Assembly (NCBI GenBank): GCA_963691705.1
Contig: OY829541.1
Location: 34,236,719-34,300,718, forward strand
DNA: 64,000 nt
DNA from: Viola odorata
Taxonomy: Eukaryota > Streptophyta > Magnoliopsida > Malpighiales > Violaceae
Reading direction: 5' to 3'
The notes beneath the pieces are model-generated. The model worked only from the letters and a program-made list of their open reading frames with translations. It had not been told where the DNA came from and made no database searches. Positions 11,157-21,213 of the stretch are shown here, one piece after another; position 1 is the first letter of the stretch, and each line of letters begins with the position of its first letter. The position numbers were made by a program, and so were the translations under genes.

Positions 11157-13436
11157 CTAAGGAGCGGGTGGTGCGTTGACTCCTCCTTGCTGCCTCGATT
11201 TCCATAAATAGAAGTCGTCATCAGTAATAGTGGAGACTCTCCTATCAAAATACGCGGCCAGTTCATCAATACGGAGTTTTTCTACCCCATGATGATGCAT
11301 CAACGCCTCCGACATGAGCCCTCCGCCTTCCTTCAAGTACCACTGATTCTTCTCAACGTTTAAAGCCAGATCGACAGTCAGCTCGGCATTCCTCTGCCTC
11401 TCCTGGCGCAACTCATTCTCCTCACGAGAAAGGCGTTCGGTCAGAATCCGTTTCTCCTCCTCCAAAGCGTGCTTGACAGCCTCCAGCTCTTGCTTGACAG
11501 TCGTCACTTCCTGTCGGGTAGACTCCGTTTCTTGGTTGGCAAGGTTAAGCGCATCCACAAAACTCTGGCGCTCGTTCTGCAACCTGGTCACCTCCCCCTG
11601 CCCGTTTGCGGCAATTCTAGCATTCTCCTCATCCAGGTAATGGAGGTGGCAGAAAAAAGAAAGCGCTTGGGAGCGAAGAAAGTTTATACGCTCCTGCTCA
11701 CTCCTAGCCACAAAGGCATCCCTCTCCCTTGGAAGAGACATAATCTCGGCTACCAGGTAAGAGGTAGACGCGAGAATGGAATCATGATCAGTCCCGGCAG
11801 GAAATTGCAAAATGTTGTCCCTGAAGGAACGCAAACCAATATGATGAGTGGGCATGAGGGGAGGATTATAAGTAGAGGCACCGACTATCAAAGCAGGGGC
11901 AGGGCCACCTCTCGCGATAGTGGGGGGAGACATCGGAACAAAGAACAGAGCGGCAGGAGAAGAGGGTCGACTGCTGGAACCTCCCGCGTTGGGCACTAGG
12001 GACCCATCTCCACCAAGTACTTCAAGGTTAAGGGCACTTGAGTTATAGCCTGTCGCGGTGGAGGAATCACCTAAAACGCGAGGACTACCACCAAAATCAA
12101 TACCCTGCGATTGCTCGGCAGGAATGCCACCGCCCTCAGGGACGTTTAGAGGAGGATTCGCAGCAGAAGAGGTAGGACTGTGCTGAAGCTCATAGCGAGC
12201 CTTCTTCTGACGCTCTCGAAGGACCTCAGCAATAGACATATCACCTGGAGAGGTTGACTGAGCAGAAACAGTGGAAGCCTCCTAGAAAATGCAGTGCACG
12301 CATGATAAGAAAATTATACAGAAGAAAAGAAAACCTTAGAGAAAAAGGAACGCATACCTGGGTGACTGTGGAAACCAGAGGTATCGCGGTAGGAATGGGA
12401 TCAACTGTCGCCTCCAAAGAAACAACAGTGTGGAGGGAAACGGGTTGCGTGGCACGTGTTTTCCTCACTCTCTTCTTCCTTGCAGCAGGGGTGCGAGGAG
12501 GTGGCGATGAGGTAGTACCCGTAGCGGTAGCAATGCCTTCCTCTTCCGCAGCGGCAGTAGCAGCAGCAGCAGCCCTGGCGGCGGCGACAACTTTCTTCCT
12601 TTGTTCCTGTTTCCTCTTCTTCCGGAAGTACTCGGGCTCCCAACCAGGCGGAGGCACTGCACAGTTAAAGAAACGTTAGCGTTAGTACCTCTTGGTAGCA
12701 CAAAAAGAAAAAGGGCAAACGCTCACCCCTTTTGCACTGTTCCATTTCCAGACCGTTAGCCACTTTTCGGGCATCAACGCTGAAATCTAGTTGAAGTAGC
12801 GTCTTCAACCAGCCATCTTCTGGATCAGAAAGGGGTTTTCGATGGCCCCAAGCTCCATCTTTAATTTTCTCATTGAAGCCGGCCCTCCATAACGGCTCGG
12901 GCAAATCAATAATAAAAAATTCTTCTTTCCAATGAGGAACAGAAGACTCGATACCCATAAGCTTCCAGGTAAAGGGCTTCAATGAGCCATCTTCATAACG
13001 AGGGGATATTGATATCACCCCCTTACGAGAATACAACTGGAAAATGTCATGGAGCAGGGCCAGAGTGGGAGACTCGATCCCCTTGGAACGGCACAGTGCG
13101 GCAAAGGCACTGCCGTTCGTTAGGGCTCAATTGAGCCGGAGCCAAATCAGAATCAGCCAATAGCAACTCAACAAGCGGGTCAAGAGGAAGACAAAACCCA
13201 TGGTCAAATAACTTAGCATATAATATTCTACTGTTACCGGGCAGAACGCTGTTCAGGCGAAGTGAGTCGGAAGCAGCGCGCACGGGATATTCTCTGGGAA
13301 ATCGCGCATTACACGCGGCAAGCCTACGATTAACTAAGGGCAGAGTATAGAGAGAAGTGGGGGTAATGTTAATTTTTTCTTCTCCGGCGGACCCTTGAGG
13401 ATCCTCCTCATCGGAAGATCTCTTAGTCTTAGCCAT
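11157..13436 (-). pseudogene. Antisense gene A of the Tat-like element (Transposase_28-like N-terminus, coiled-coil C-terminus)
   Basis: Starts at the ATG at 13436 (MAKTKRSSDEED). Exon 1 runs to about 12727 (donor GGG|GTGAGC), exon 2 about 12656-12358 (Ala/Lys-rich, basic, RKKRVRKTR), exon 3 about 12244-11157. The first 200 residues resemble the plant putative gypsy-type transposon family (Pfam Transposase_28): FCLPLDPLVELLLADSDLAPAQLSPN, then after a frameshift an LWR-containing segment. Exon 3 encodes a Ser/Pro-rich linker and a long coiled coil (roughly residues 190-290 of its 360). A frameshift at about 13105-13125 breaks exon 1: the ATG frame ends at a stop at 13047-13049, while conserved coding continues in another frame. 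My exon 2/3 joint is not in phase, so that border is unsure. The function of these genes is not known to me. Confidence 0.65.
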
Positions 13437-14091
13437 GACCAATAAAGGAGAAGTGACGAGCAAAGAAAGGGTGTGTACCTTCGCAAAGAGAACACCAGGA
13501 GTCTCAGACCAAAAAGAAGAGAGCGGCGCGAGTTGTTTGTCCAGAAAGAAGCAGCGTGCAAGAGAGGAGATTAAAAAAGAAAAAGGAGGAAGGAAAAATA
13601 TTATATATAACACTGAAAGGGCGTGACCAATCAGCGGCGGACACATGGCAAAGCAGCGCGTCGGGAAATAAGGCACGCGCGAGGAGATACAAGTTTAAAA
13701 AATGATGACGAAACGCTTCGGCGATTCACGTCTCCCTAGGAGACGCTTGCTTCAAACGCCTTTTCGTAGAAAGACACGTGTCCTTTTCCATCATTGCTTT
13801 TCAGATCGCATTAAATGGAAAGACTGCGGTATTTAATGGCCTAAAAAGCAGTGCTGGCTTAGCCAAACGGCGCGGCAACACAAGGAAGATAATGAAGAAA
13901 TGGCGATAGCATCACAACAATTCACACGAATGCGATAAAGGTTATGTAGCATCAGCATTATTACAAGAGGAATAATGACAAATGGTTTTCGGGAAAAAAT
14001 AGAAGCAGACTACAATAAGAATAACAAGGGAGGGTCCAGAAACCCGTTGTGACACTTCTCGAAAACCAAAGCGGCACCCCAATCTTTGGCG
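13437..14091. other. Spacer between antisense genes A and B
   Basis: Upstream region of antisense gene A and downstream region of gene B on the minus strand. It is open in short stretches on both strands but nothing is convincing. Plausibly it holds a minus-strand promoter for gene A. Confidence 0.4.
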
Positions 14092-15879
14092 TTAGCCCCT
14101 TTCCCCTTCTGAGGCAGAAGAACCAATCCCACCTTTGCTAACCTCATCCATCACGGCAGAAATATAGTCAGCAACCTGGGCAGGGTCGGAAGAGTTACCC
14201 TTGAAACGGGTTGCGAATCCAGAAGTAAAGACTTCCAAGATTTTCTTCTTCCACCATTCCTCCTTTAATGATGTCCTAGCGGACTCCTCGTCTCGAGCAG
14301 ACATCTCTTCGCGAAGAAGGAGATTTTTCTTCCTCTCCAGCACTAACTCTGCCTCCAGAACCTCCACCTTCGCTTTCCCGACAGACCTCTCTCTGTTTAA
14401 TTCCTTTTGCGACTCATCGCAAAGACGCGTTAGCAACCCCATTTGCCCCACCGCTTTCTCAAGCTGCACTTGCTTAACGCACAACGCGTTGGAAAAATTG
14501 CGTGACTCGCGATCATGAATCTCGAACAGATAGTTCAGGTGGCGGAAGAAATCTAGAGAATCATTCATCATATGGCGAAGACGAGCCGGTGGAGGAAGCT
14601 GAAGAAACTTTTCCTTCTCCTTCTGGGAGCTCAGCATCTCTCCTATCAAAGGCGCAGTAAACTCATCTCGGGAAAAAGGTTGGGGAACCTCGACAGCACG
14701 AAGACCATCAAAGCAGAATCCCTTCAAGCCCATACGGTAGGAGGGGGTCTCGGTAGAACTGCCATAAGAAAGATTGATTGACGGAGCGGGAGAAGAACTC
14801 CCGGAAAAAACATCCGTGATAGGAGAAAAGAACAGTTGCGGAAGGACTTTAGACGGTAGCCCAGCAGTCGAATCCGCAGTAGAAGGTGTAGCGACTACGT
14901 CAGGAATGCAATGAGAAATTGGAGAATCGGGAGCGTCGACTGTAGGAAGAGGACACGATGTCGATGGAACCTCCGCCTCGGCAGAACACATAGCAGTCGA
15001 CGCCTCGGTAACTCCCACCGGTTGGGAGGCACTCGTCCCAGTCAAAGCAGCAGAGATAGGAACAGTTGCTGCATCTACAGAAGAAGTCCCGGTGGCCTGC
15101 TCACCCGTGGCAAATCGAAGTTTTTTCCGACGCAAGGAAGAGGCATGGCAAAGGTCCGACTGGACATCCACATCCTTATCATCACTAGCAATCACCGTCG
15201 TTGCGGCTGGGCTGGAGTTCGTCCTCTTGCGACGCTCCGGTAGCCAATTTTCCACAAAGCGAGAAACTCGGACAGAGCTAACGGGCCTTCGCCCTCCCCG
15301 GGCAACCGTCTTGGTTCTCCTCCTCGGGGGACGAACGCTACCCTGATTAGAGCCATCGGCAGGGGGGGAAGCTGGTAAAGTTTGAAGTGGCGTAACATTC
15401 AAAGGAGCGCCAGCGTCACCTGGGAATTAACCGTTAGCATCCTATAACAAAAGAAACGCGCAAAGACAAAAGCAAAGAAAATGTGAAAAGAAGCAGACTC
15501 ACCCATAGCACACTCCTCTAGAGGTTTGAACAAGGCAAAGCCACGGATGCGATAGTGAGTACCTTCGTCTAATAGAGCGTTAGCTTGCTCCAACTCAGCC
15601 CTGGTCAATATCAAGGGATTCGACCAAATGGGGCCTATCAGCTCCTGGTTGAAATTAATACGCCACAAACGGGACGGTAGCTCCAGAACAAAGAAACTGC
15701 TTTTCCAATCAGCTACACCCTTCTTAAAACCGTGAAAACGCTGCCAGAATGACTGCACGAGCGCGTCATTCCACCGAGGAGTAATTTCGATTAAACAATT
15801 ATGGCAATTCATACTAAAGAATTTGCGAAATAAATTGAGAGATGGGGTAGAAATGTTCTTCAACTCGCAAGCGCGAAGA
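14092..15879 (-). pseudogene. Antisense gene B, duplicate copy without its 5' part
   Basis: The proximal copy of a 1707-bp tandem duplication. It keeps the end of exon 1 (to the donor at about 15503), the 83-bp intron, and the complete exon 2 (about 15419-14092; 436 open codons ending EGERG). The exon 2 product has an Arg/Lys-rich start (PPRRRTKTVARGGRR), a Ser/Thr/Pro-rich middle, and a C-terminal coiled coil (about residues 290-400) with ELNRERSVGKAKVEVLEAEL. The true ATG and the first two thirds of exon 1 are missing, having been left on the other copy. Before the duplication this was the 3' end of the intact gene. Its own stop codon at 14092-14094 is retained only here. Confidence 0.7.
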
Positions 15880-17586
15880 AACCTGGGCAGGGTCGGAAGA
15901 GTTACCCTTGAAACGGGTTGCGAATCCAGAAGTAAAGACTTCCAAGATTTTCTTCTTCCACCATTCCTCCTTTAATGATGTCCTAGCGGACTCCTCGTCT
16001 CGAGTAGACATCTCTTCGCGAAGAAGGAGATTTTTCTTCCTCTCCAGCACTAACTCTGCCTCCAGAACCTCCACCTTCGCTTTCCCGACAGACCTCTCTC
16101 TGTTTAATTCCTTTTGCGACTCATCGCAAAGACGCGTTAGCAACCCCATTTGCCCCTCCGCTTTCTCAAGCTGCACTTGCTTAACGCACAACGCGTTGGA
16201 AAAATTGCGTGACTCGCGATCATGAATCTCGAACAGATAGTTCAGGTGGCGGAAGAAATCTAGAGAATCATTCATCATATGGCGAAGACGAGCCGGTGGA
16301 GGAAGCTGAAGAAACTTTTCCTTCTCCTTCTGGGAGCCCAGCATCTCTCCTATCAAAGGCGCAGTAAACTCATCTCGGGAAAAAGGTTGGGGAACCCCGA
16401 CAGAACGAAGACCATCAAAGCAGAATCCCTTCAAGCCCATACGGTAGGAGGGGGTCTCGGTAGAACTGCCATAAGAAAGATTGATTGACGGAGCGGGAGA
16501 AGAACTCCCGGAAAAAACATCCGTGATAGGAGAAAAGAACAGTTGCGGAAGGACTTTAGACGGTAGCCCAGCAGTCGAATCCGCAGTAGAAGGTGTAGCG
16601 ACTACGTCAGGAATGCAATGAGAAATTGGAGAATCGGGAGCGTCGACTGTAGGAAGAGGACACGATGTCGATGGAACCTCCGCCTCGGCAGAACACATAG
16701 CAGTCGACGCCTCGGTAACTCCCACCGGTTGGGAGGCACTCGTCCCAGTCAAAGCAGCAGAGATAGGAACAGTTGCTGCATCTACAGAAGAAGTCCCGGT
16801 GGCCTGCTCACCCGTGGCAAATCGAAGTTTTTTCCGACGCAAGGAAGAGGCATGGCAAAGGTCCGACTGGACATCCACATCCTCATCATCACTAGCAATC
16901 ACCGTCGTTGCGGCTGGGCTGGAGTCCGTCCTCTTGTGACGCTCCGGTAGCCAATTTTCCACAAAGCGAGAAACTCGGACAGAGCTAACGGGCCTTCGCC
17001 CTCCCCGGGCAACCGTCTTGGTTCTCCTCCTCGGGGGACGAACGCTACCCTGATTAGAGCCATCGGCAGGGGGGGAAGCTGGTAAAGTTTGAAGTGGCGT
17101 AACATTCAAAGGAGCGCCAGCGTCACCTGGGAATTAACCGTTAGCATCCTATAACAAAAGAAACGCGCAAAGACAAAAGCAAAGAAAATGCGAAAAGAAG
17201 CAGACTCACCCATAGCACACTCCTCTAGAGGTTTGAACAAGGCAAAGCCACGGATGCGATAGTGAGTACCTTCGTCTAATAGAGCGTTAGCTTGCTCCAA
17301 CTTAGCCCTGGTCAATATCAAGGGATTCGACCAAATGGGGCCTATCAGCTCCTGGTTGAAATTAATACGCCACAAACGGGACGGTAGCTCCAGAACAAAG
17401 AAACTGCTTTTCCAATCAGCTACACCCTTCTTAAAACCGTGAAAACGCTGCCAGAATGACTGCACGAGCGCGTCATTCCGAGGAGTAATTTCGATTAAAC
17501 AATTATGGCAATTCATACTAAAGAATTTGCGAAATAAATTGAGAGATGGGGTAGAAATGTTCTTCAACTCGCAAGCGCGAAGAAAA
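14173..17586. repeat. 1707-bp tandem duplication inside the antisense gene
   Basis: Unit 14173-15879 is repeated at 15880-17586 with a constant offset of 1707 bp, apart from a 3-bp indel near 15773 (CCACCGAGG versus CCGAGG) and scattered substitutions. The junction at 15880 joins GCGCGAAGAA to ACCTGGGCAG. No long microhomology is visible beyond an AA dinucleotide. Confidence 0.9.
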
Positions 17587-17912
17587 GCATAAACCGCACA
17601 CCAGGAAGAGGGAGTTATCTGGGTAGGATTAAGGTTATACTCCCGTAGCAGCGTTAGTATCGATTCATGAACAGGAAAGCGGAAACCGTAAAGGAACATC
17701 TTAAAGTAAAAAAGCCTACTGTAACCCCACGCCGGATTATGGAGCCGCATATCACTTTCAGGGATAGAGGGCTCATACCCAGGAGGAATGGTAATACCGT
17801 GTTCCTCCAGTTCGGCTTTCAGAACCACATCGCATGTAAAAATACTAGGTGATTGCGCGACCTCTGGATCCATGGGTTTCCAGATAACCTGGCGAGGTCT
17901 ATTTCTAGCCAT
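15814..17912 (-). pseudogene. Antisense gene B, copy with the start but a broken 3' end
   Basis: Begins MARNRPRQVIWKPMDPEV at the ATG at 17912. Exon 1 17912-17210 (donor GG|GTGAGTC), 83-bp intron, exon 2 from 17126 (acceptor TTCCCAG); the split codon reads in frame, so this intron is well supported. Exon 1 encodes a Transposase_28-like domain (FPVHESILTLLREYNLNPTQITPSSW, then LWRINFN). Exon 2 encodes the same basic, Ser-rich and coiled-coil regions as the other copy. At about 15880 it runs into the duplication junction and ends in an unrelated tail with a stop at 15814. The normal C-terminus is lost from this reading. Between copies, exon 2 differs at only a handful of residues. Confidence 0.72.
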
Positions 17913-18369
17913 AACAAACCAGCAAAAAGGAAATCTGAGAAGGATTGAATTGGTACCTTGAAAGGGGAGAGTTACAGAGGAATCGGCGGACGATGGCGGA
18001 CGGCCGGTAAGATATTCGGGGAAGAAGACGAAGGAAGATAAGAGGAAAAATTCGAAGCAAGGGCAAAAGTTCTGAAAAAAGAAAAATGGCCCCTCTTAAA
18101 GGATTAAAATGCCACCGCATTAATTAAGCCACCAATCGCGCGGAGATGCGTGTAAACAGAGGTTGGCCACGTGGAAGCACATTAAAGAAATTAGAAAAAG
18201 AGAAGTTATTCAGCGTGATTCCCCAAAAGGGGCGACAGAGTTGACCCAGTCAAGATAACTGCGAAGCGACTGCTTCGGCCAAGCCAACCGCTTACGCTGG
18301 CTATCACCAAGGACCAGTAGGCTAACAGAAAATAACGACAAAAGAAAAAGGCAGAAAGCATCATCTTAT
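17913..18369. other. Spacer upstream of antisense gene B
   Basis: No gene seen. On the minus strand this is the region 5' of antisense gene B and 3' of the small antisense ORF C, so it may hold a promoter. I do not see an unambiguous TATA box. Confidence 0.4.
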
Positions 18370-18861
18370 TCATAAAATGCCAATAGGCATACACAACACA
18401 GAGGCGTTAATCCTCATCAGTCCAATCCATGTCATAACAGTACTCATAGTCCTCTGGGACGACGGCAATCCACTGTTGTAGGAAAAGAAATATTCGACAG
18501 ATTTGGGCACAAGCTTCGTCGCATGGGCTACCGCCTTGTCATAACGGGCACGGGAACTCTCCCCAACGGTAGAAGCTGCTGGCTTCAAATCAGTGCCATG
18601 AGAAAGAGCCTTATTCTCGAAAGAAGGAGAAGGAGGGGCAGACGGTGACGCTTCATCACTTTTCGGTAACATCACGTAGTGGGGCACAAAGTCGGTAAAG
18701 AAGGACTCAAAGGTCTGCTTCTTCACTTTCACTGGTTTCTTGCGACCCTGGCGTTTAGCAGGACATTTAGTAGGCCTCCACGGTGGAGTCGGAGGAGGAT
18801 TATCCGAATCCGGCGAAGTCGGAGGCGTTGGCAAGGAATCACGCCCGCAAAAATCTGTCAT
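18370..18861 (-). CDS. Antisense ORF C of the Tat-like element (163 aa), unrecognised
   Basis: Starts MTDFCGRDSLPTPPTSPDSD and is proline/serine-rich with a basic patch (KCPAKRQGRKKPVKVKK) that could be nuclear-targeting. The last 40 residues of the simple ORF look unnatural. In the neighbouring frame the same DNA encodes a strongly acidic end (PEDYEYCYDMDWTDED, stop near 18408). It is preceded by a pyrimidine-rich acceptor-like TTTTCCTACAACAG, so the real C-terminus may be reached by splicing or a frameshift. It lies in the block of antisense genes, in the same orientation as A and B. No known domain that I can name. Confidence 0.5.
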   Translation of the reverse strand: MTDFCGRDSLPTPPTSPDSDNPPPTPPWRPTKCPAKRQGRKKPVKVKKQTFESFFTDFVPHYVMLPKSDEASPSAPPSPSFENKALSHGTDLKPAASTVGESSRARYDKAVAHATKLVPKSVEYFFSYNSGLPSSQRTMSTVMTWIGLMRINASVLCMPIGIL

Positions 18862-19353
18862 TCTGACCTACAAAAACCAAAGAGAAGGAAAAGATGAAGA
18901 TGAACAGGGAAAGGGAAAGCATTTCCCTTAAATAACCAAGGAAGCGCTCCGATCCTCGCACAGATCCTGAAAAATCAATTAAGATGTCTGGAAAAAATAA
19001 CCGCAATGACAGAAGCTGATCCGGCACCAATATACCTGCTCGTTAAATGCGCCAACCAAAAGGCACCAAATAACTACCCAATCACTCACCCCTGGAACGG
19101 CGGCTTTGGAAACAGTTGAGTCGAAGCATTCATTGCTCATTCATGGAACGCAACCACTGAAAGGGTATGTACGGAAGAAGGCTCATTTTCAGTTGGGCTT
19201 GCCACCAACACATTCAGCCAATACAGCAAGAAATAAACGAAAAGACTGGAAAAAGCAAAAACAACCATTTATTTATGGCCTGAGCGGCCTCAGCGTTCAG
19301 ATATATACATAAAAGCATAAGAGAAAGGCAACAAGAGGAAACAAAGGCAGCGG
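18862..19353. other. Spacer between antisense ORFs C and D
   Basis: No gene seen. GCTCATTTTCAGTTGGGCTT at 19181-19200 recurs at 19899-19918 just before the 3' LTR. Confidence 0.4.
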
Positions 19354-19737
19354 TCAGGCATTGGATCCAGCATCATCCTCCTCTGGTACGACCGAGATAT
19401 CCCTCAGCGCGTCAGCAACGGAGGTCAGCTCAGCGGAGCAGGCCCTCATCCCCTTCAAGCAGCAGGCTAGCAAGTCCTTCCGCTGCTGCAGCATCGAGGC
19501 AACCACGTCAAGGTGGGCAGTAGTAGTGGCCAGCTTCGCCAAGCTCTCCAAAGGACTGAAGTCCTCCAAAGATATCCCTAGCTGTTTGGACAAAATAGGG
19601 GTAAGTATCCCCTGCAACTCCAGGACATCCTCCGAGGTCTTGGTGATCATCCTCTCCAGGAAGTCGATGTCACCTTCAGTAAGGTTCTTCAAGGTCAAAT
19701 TTTTGGAGATCAGGAAATTTCGGGTCAGTTCATCCAT
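19354..19737 (-). CDS. Antisense ORF D of the Tat-like element (127 aa), unrecognised
   Basis: The likely start is the ATG at 19737 (MDELTRNFLISKNL). The open frame extends further upstream to 19824, but that part is basic and hydrophobic and reads as leader. The product is predicted almost entirely helical, Leu-rich, with heptad-like spacing (DIDFLERMITKTSEDVLELQ) and an acidic tail ending DDAGSNA. It is the antisense ORF closest to the 3' LTR, so an antisense transcript initiated in that LTR would meet it first. The family is not recognised; it could be a small coiled-coil partner of products A and B. Confidence 0.5.
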   Translation of the reverse strand: MDELTRNFLISKNLTLKNLTEGDIDFLERMITKTSEDVLELQGILTPILSKQLGISLEDFSPLESLAKLATTTAHLDVVASMLQQRKDLLACCLKGMRACSAELTSVADALRDISVVPEEDDAGSNA

Positions 19738-19919
19738 GGCGAAATATGGAAAAGAAAGGGACGTGCAAGTGCCAGGAAACTTGCGCAGAAGAAACTTCAA
19801 TTTATAAACCCTGACAGAAATCATCTAAACCACCTTCTGACAAGGAAACACTCTGATACCTCACAAAAAAGGGGCGTTAGCCCTTGGTAAACACTCGGGC
19901 TCATTTTCAGTTGGGCTTA
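19738..19919. other. Pre-LTR region
   Basis: An A-rich/G-rich run (CACAAAAAAGGGGCG at 19862-19876) is the best polypurine-tract candidate but sits about 45 bp before the LTR. The bases immediately before the LTR (CAGTTGGGCTTA) are not a classic polypurine tract. Confidence 0.4.
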
Positions 19920-20490
19920 TGATAACAATCCACCTAAGGAAAAGGGTATTTCCGTCTATTGCCCTGAACTGAAAAAAGAGATCACTGTTCCCACCTTCGC
20001 GGTAGGTAGAGGGACACCGCCTCCCCCAGAGGCTGACGCCAAGAGGGCAAAACAACGCTCAAGAGTTTCCCCAAACAAACCTTCTAGATGGCTCGAGGAG
20101 CTGTCTCATTCTGAGGAATACCACGCGTCAGGGGGACCACTCAGTCGCTACCCTATCGTGGTAGCATTTATCCCATGGCTATCGCCACGTTAACATATCA
20201 TCCGAGGGGCGAACCACGATCCCTAACGTTAGGGATAACTCTCTAGCTATCCCCAAACGCGGAAATGCTCAATTCTTCTATATATATACCTCCCCCTCAA
20301 AGGAGGCAGGTAAGCCTTATCTGACTGGCCCAAGCTCTGCCAAATTCAGTACACATACTGACTTAAGCATCGGAGTGTTTCCGCCGGAGACCCCCTCCGG
20401 CGTATTGCAGGTACCGCGGACCGTCGTGAGCACCGATCTGAGAGGAGCTGTTTCGCCATACATCCTTCGGCAGAAGACAAAATCTTATCA
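19920..20490 (+). repeat. 3' LTR of the Tat-like element
   Basis: 571 bp, matching the 5' LTR with six transition differences counted by eye. It is followed directly by the GTAAT duplication at 20491-20495 and then the remaining MULE interior. Confidence 0.95.
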
Positions 20491-20495
20491 GTAAT

Positions 20496-20820
20496 GTCGA
20501 CAAAAAAACATGAAAATAAAATAAAATTGAATCCGGGTTAAGTATTTTGTTAGAAACAAAGTTCAAAAACAAAGTTAATGAAAAGAATTAAAAGGGAGAA
20601 AAGAACGAAGGCAGAGGGGTAAGAGTTCAATTATTTTGTTTTATTAATTTATTAATATTTTTAAAATTTGAATTTTTCTTGTGATCGTTAATTTGAATTA
20701 TTAAGAGGAAAGAACGAAGACAGAGGGAGGAAGAAGAAGAGAGGAAAAAGAAAAAATAAAAAAAGAAAGAAAGAAAAAGAAAAAAACACGTGGCAGTCCA
20801 GTCAGCAAAAAAAAAAAAAA
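20496..20820. other. Right-hand MULE interior
   Basis: Continues the MULE after the gypsy insertion. Contains GAATCCGGGTTAAGTA (also near 3220), AT-rich sequence and a GA-rich purine tract (20700-20790) that mirrors the pyrimidine tract at 2670-2760. No gene. Confidence 0.6.
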
Positions 20821-20995
20821 AAATCGAATTTAACACCGTTTGTCGCAATCCGTTCATTTTTTTAAGGGAAAGGACTTGGTAGTGCTAACGCCTATAACGG
20901 AAGGGAGCCAATTGAACAAATAAATGACCTAAGGACTGACAAAAATGAAAATAATAAGAAGGAGGACCTCGTGGTGCCTTTTCTCCTATTTAGTC

Positions 20996-21213
20996 ATTAC
21001 TATAAAATGGCACACTCTGAATTTTTAAATTAATTATATTATTTTTCTGAGTTTATTTAATTAATTATATTTGTTTTTTGAATTTTTAAATTAATTACAT
21101 TTTTTAATAAAAAATTTAAATTATTTTCTGAATTTTTTAAATTAATTATATTTTTTCTGAATTTTTAAATTAATTATATTTTTTTCTGAATTTTTAAATT
21201 AATTAATTACGTA
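20996..21213. other. AT-rich spacer with degenerate repeats
   Basis: CTGAATTTTTAAATTAATTA recurs with small changes about five times. No coding potential. Intron sequence of the minus-strand host gene. Confidence 0.5.

Larger units (their letters stand above)
3578..20490 (+). mobile_element. Complete Tat-lineage Ty3/gypsy retrotransposon
   Basis: Two LTRs of 571 bp each (3578-4148 and 19920-20490) start TGATAACA and end TTATCA. The 5-bp duplication GTAAT flanks them at 3573-3577 and 20491-20495. A primer-binding site follows the 5' LTR. The sense strand encodes gag, protease, RT, RNase H, a second archaeal-type RNase H and integrase in one frame (4468-10113). Then come a minisatellite and a block of antisense genes up to the 3' LTR. 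Dual RNase H plus antisense genes downstream of pol point to the Tat branch (Grande/Retand-like). By eye the LTRs differ at 6 of 571 positions, all transitions, so the insertion is recent. Seven in-frame stops make it non-autonomous. Confidence 0.93.
1082..20985. mobile_element. MULE-like DNA transposon with long TIRs, containing nested insertions
   Basis: The left terminus starts GGGAAAAGGCACCACGAGGT and the right terminus, reverse-complemented, starts GAGAAAAGGCACCACGAGGT. The two arms stay alignable for about 165 bp (1082-1246 and 20821-20985) with few mismatches. The element is flanked by CTATTTAGTC at 1072-1081 and 20986-20995, a 9-10 bp duplication as Mutator-like elements make. Without the hAT insertion (1275-2594) and the gypsy element (3578-20490) it would be roughly 1.7 kb. 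No transposase is visible, so it is non-autonomous. Inside is a polypyrimidine stretch (2670-2760) and a gene-like exon (3274-3391), which makes it a candidate Pack-MULE. Confidence 0.8.

Noticed and set aside
12254..12679. Plus-strand ORFs over antisense genes A and B (also 14201-15346 and 15908-16950)
   Set aside because: Antisense shadows; the minus strand has the splice sites, the coiled coils and the Transposase_28-like domain.
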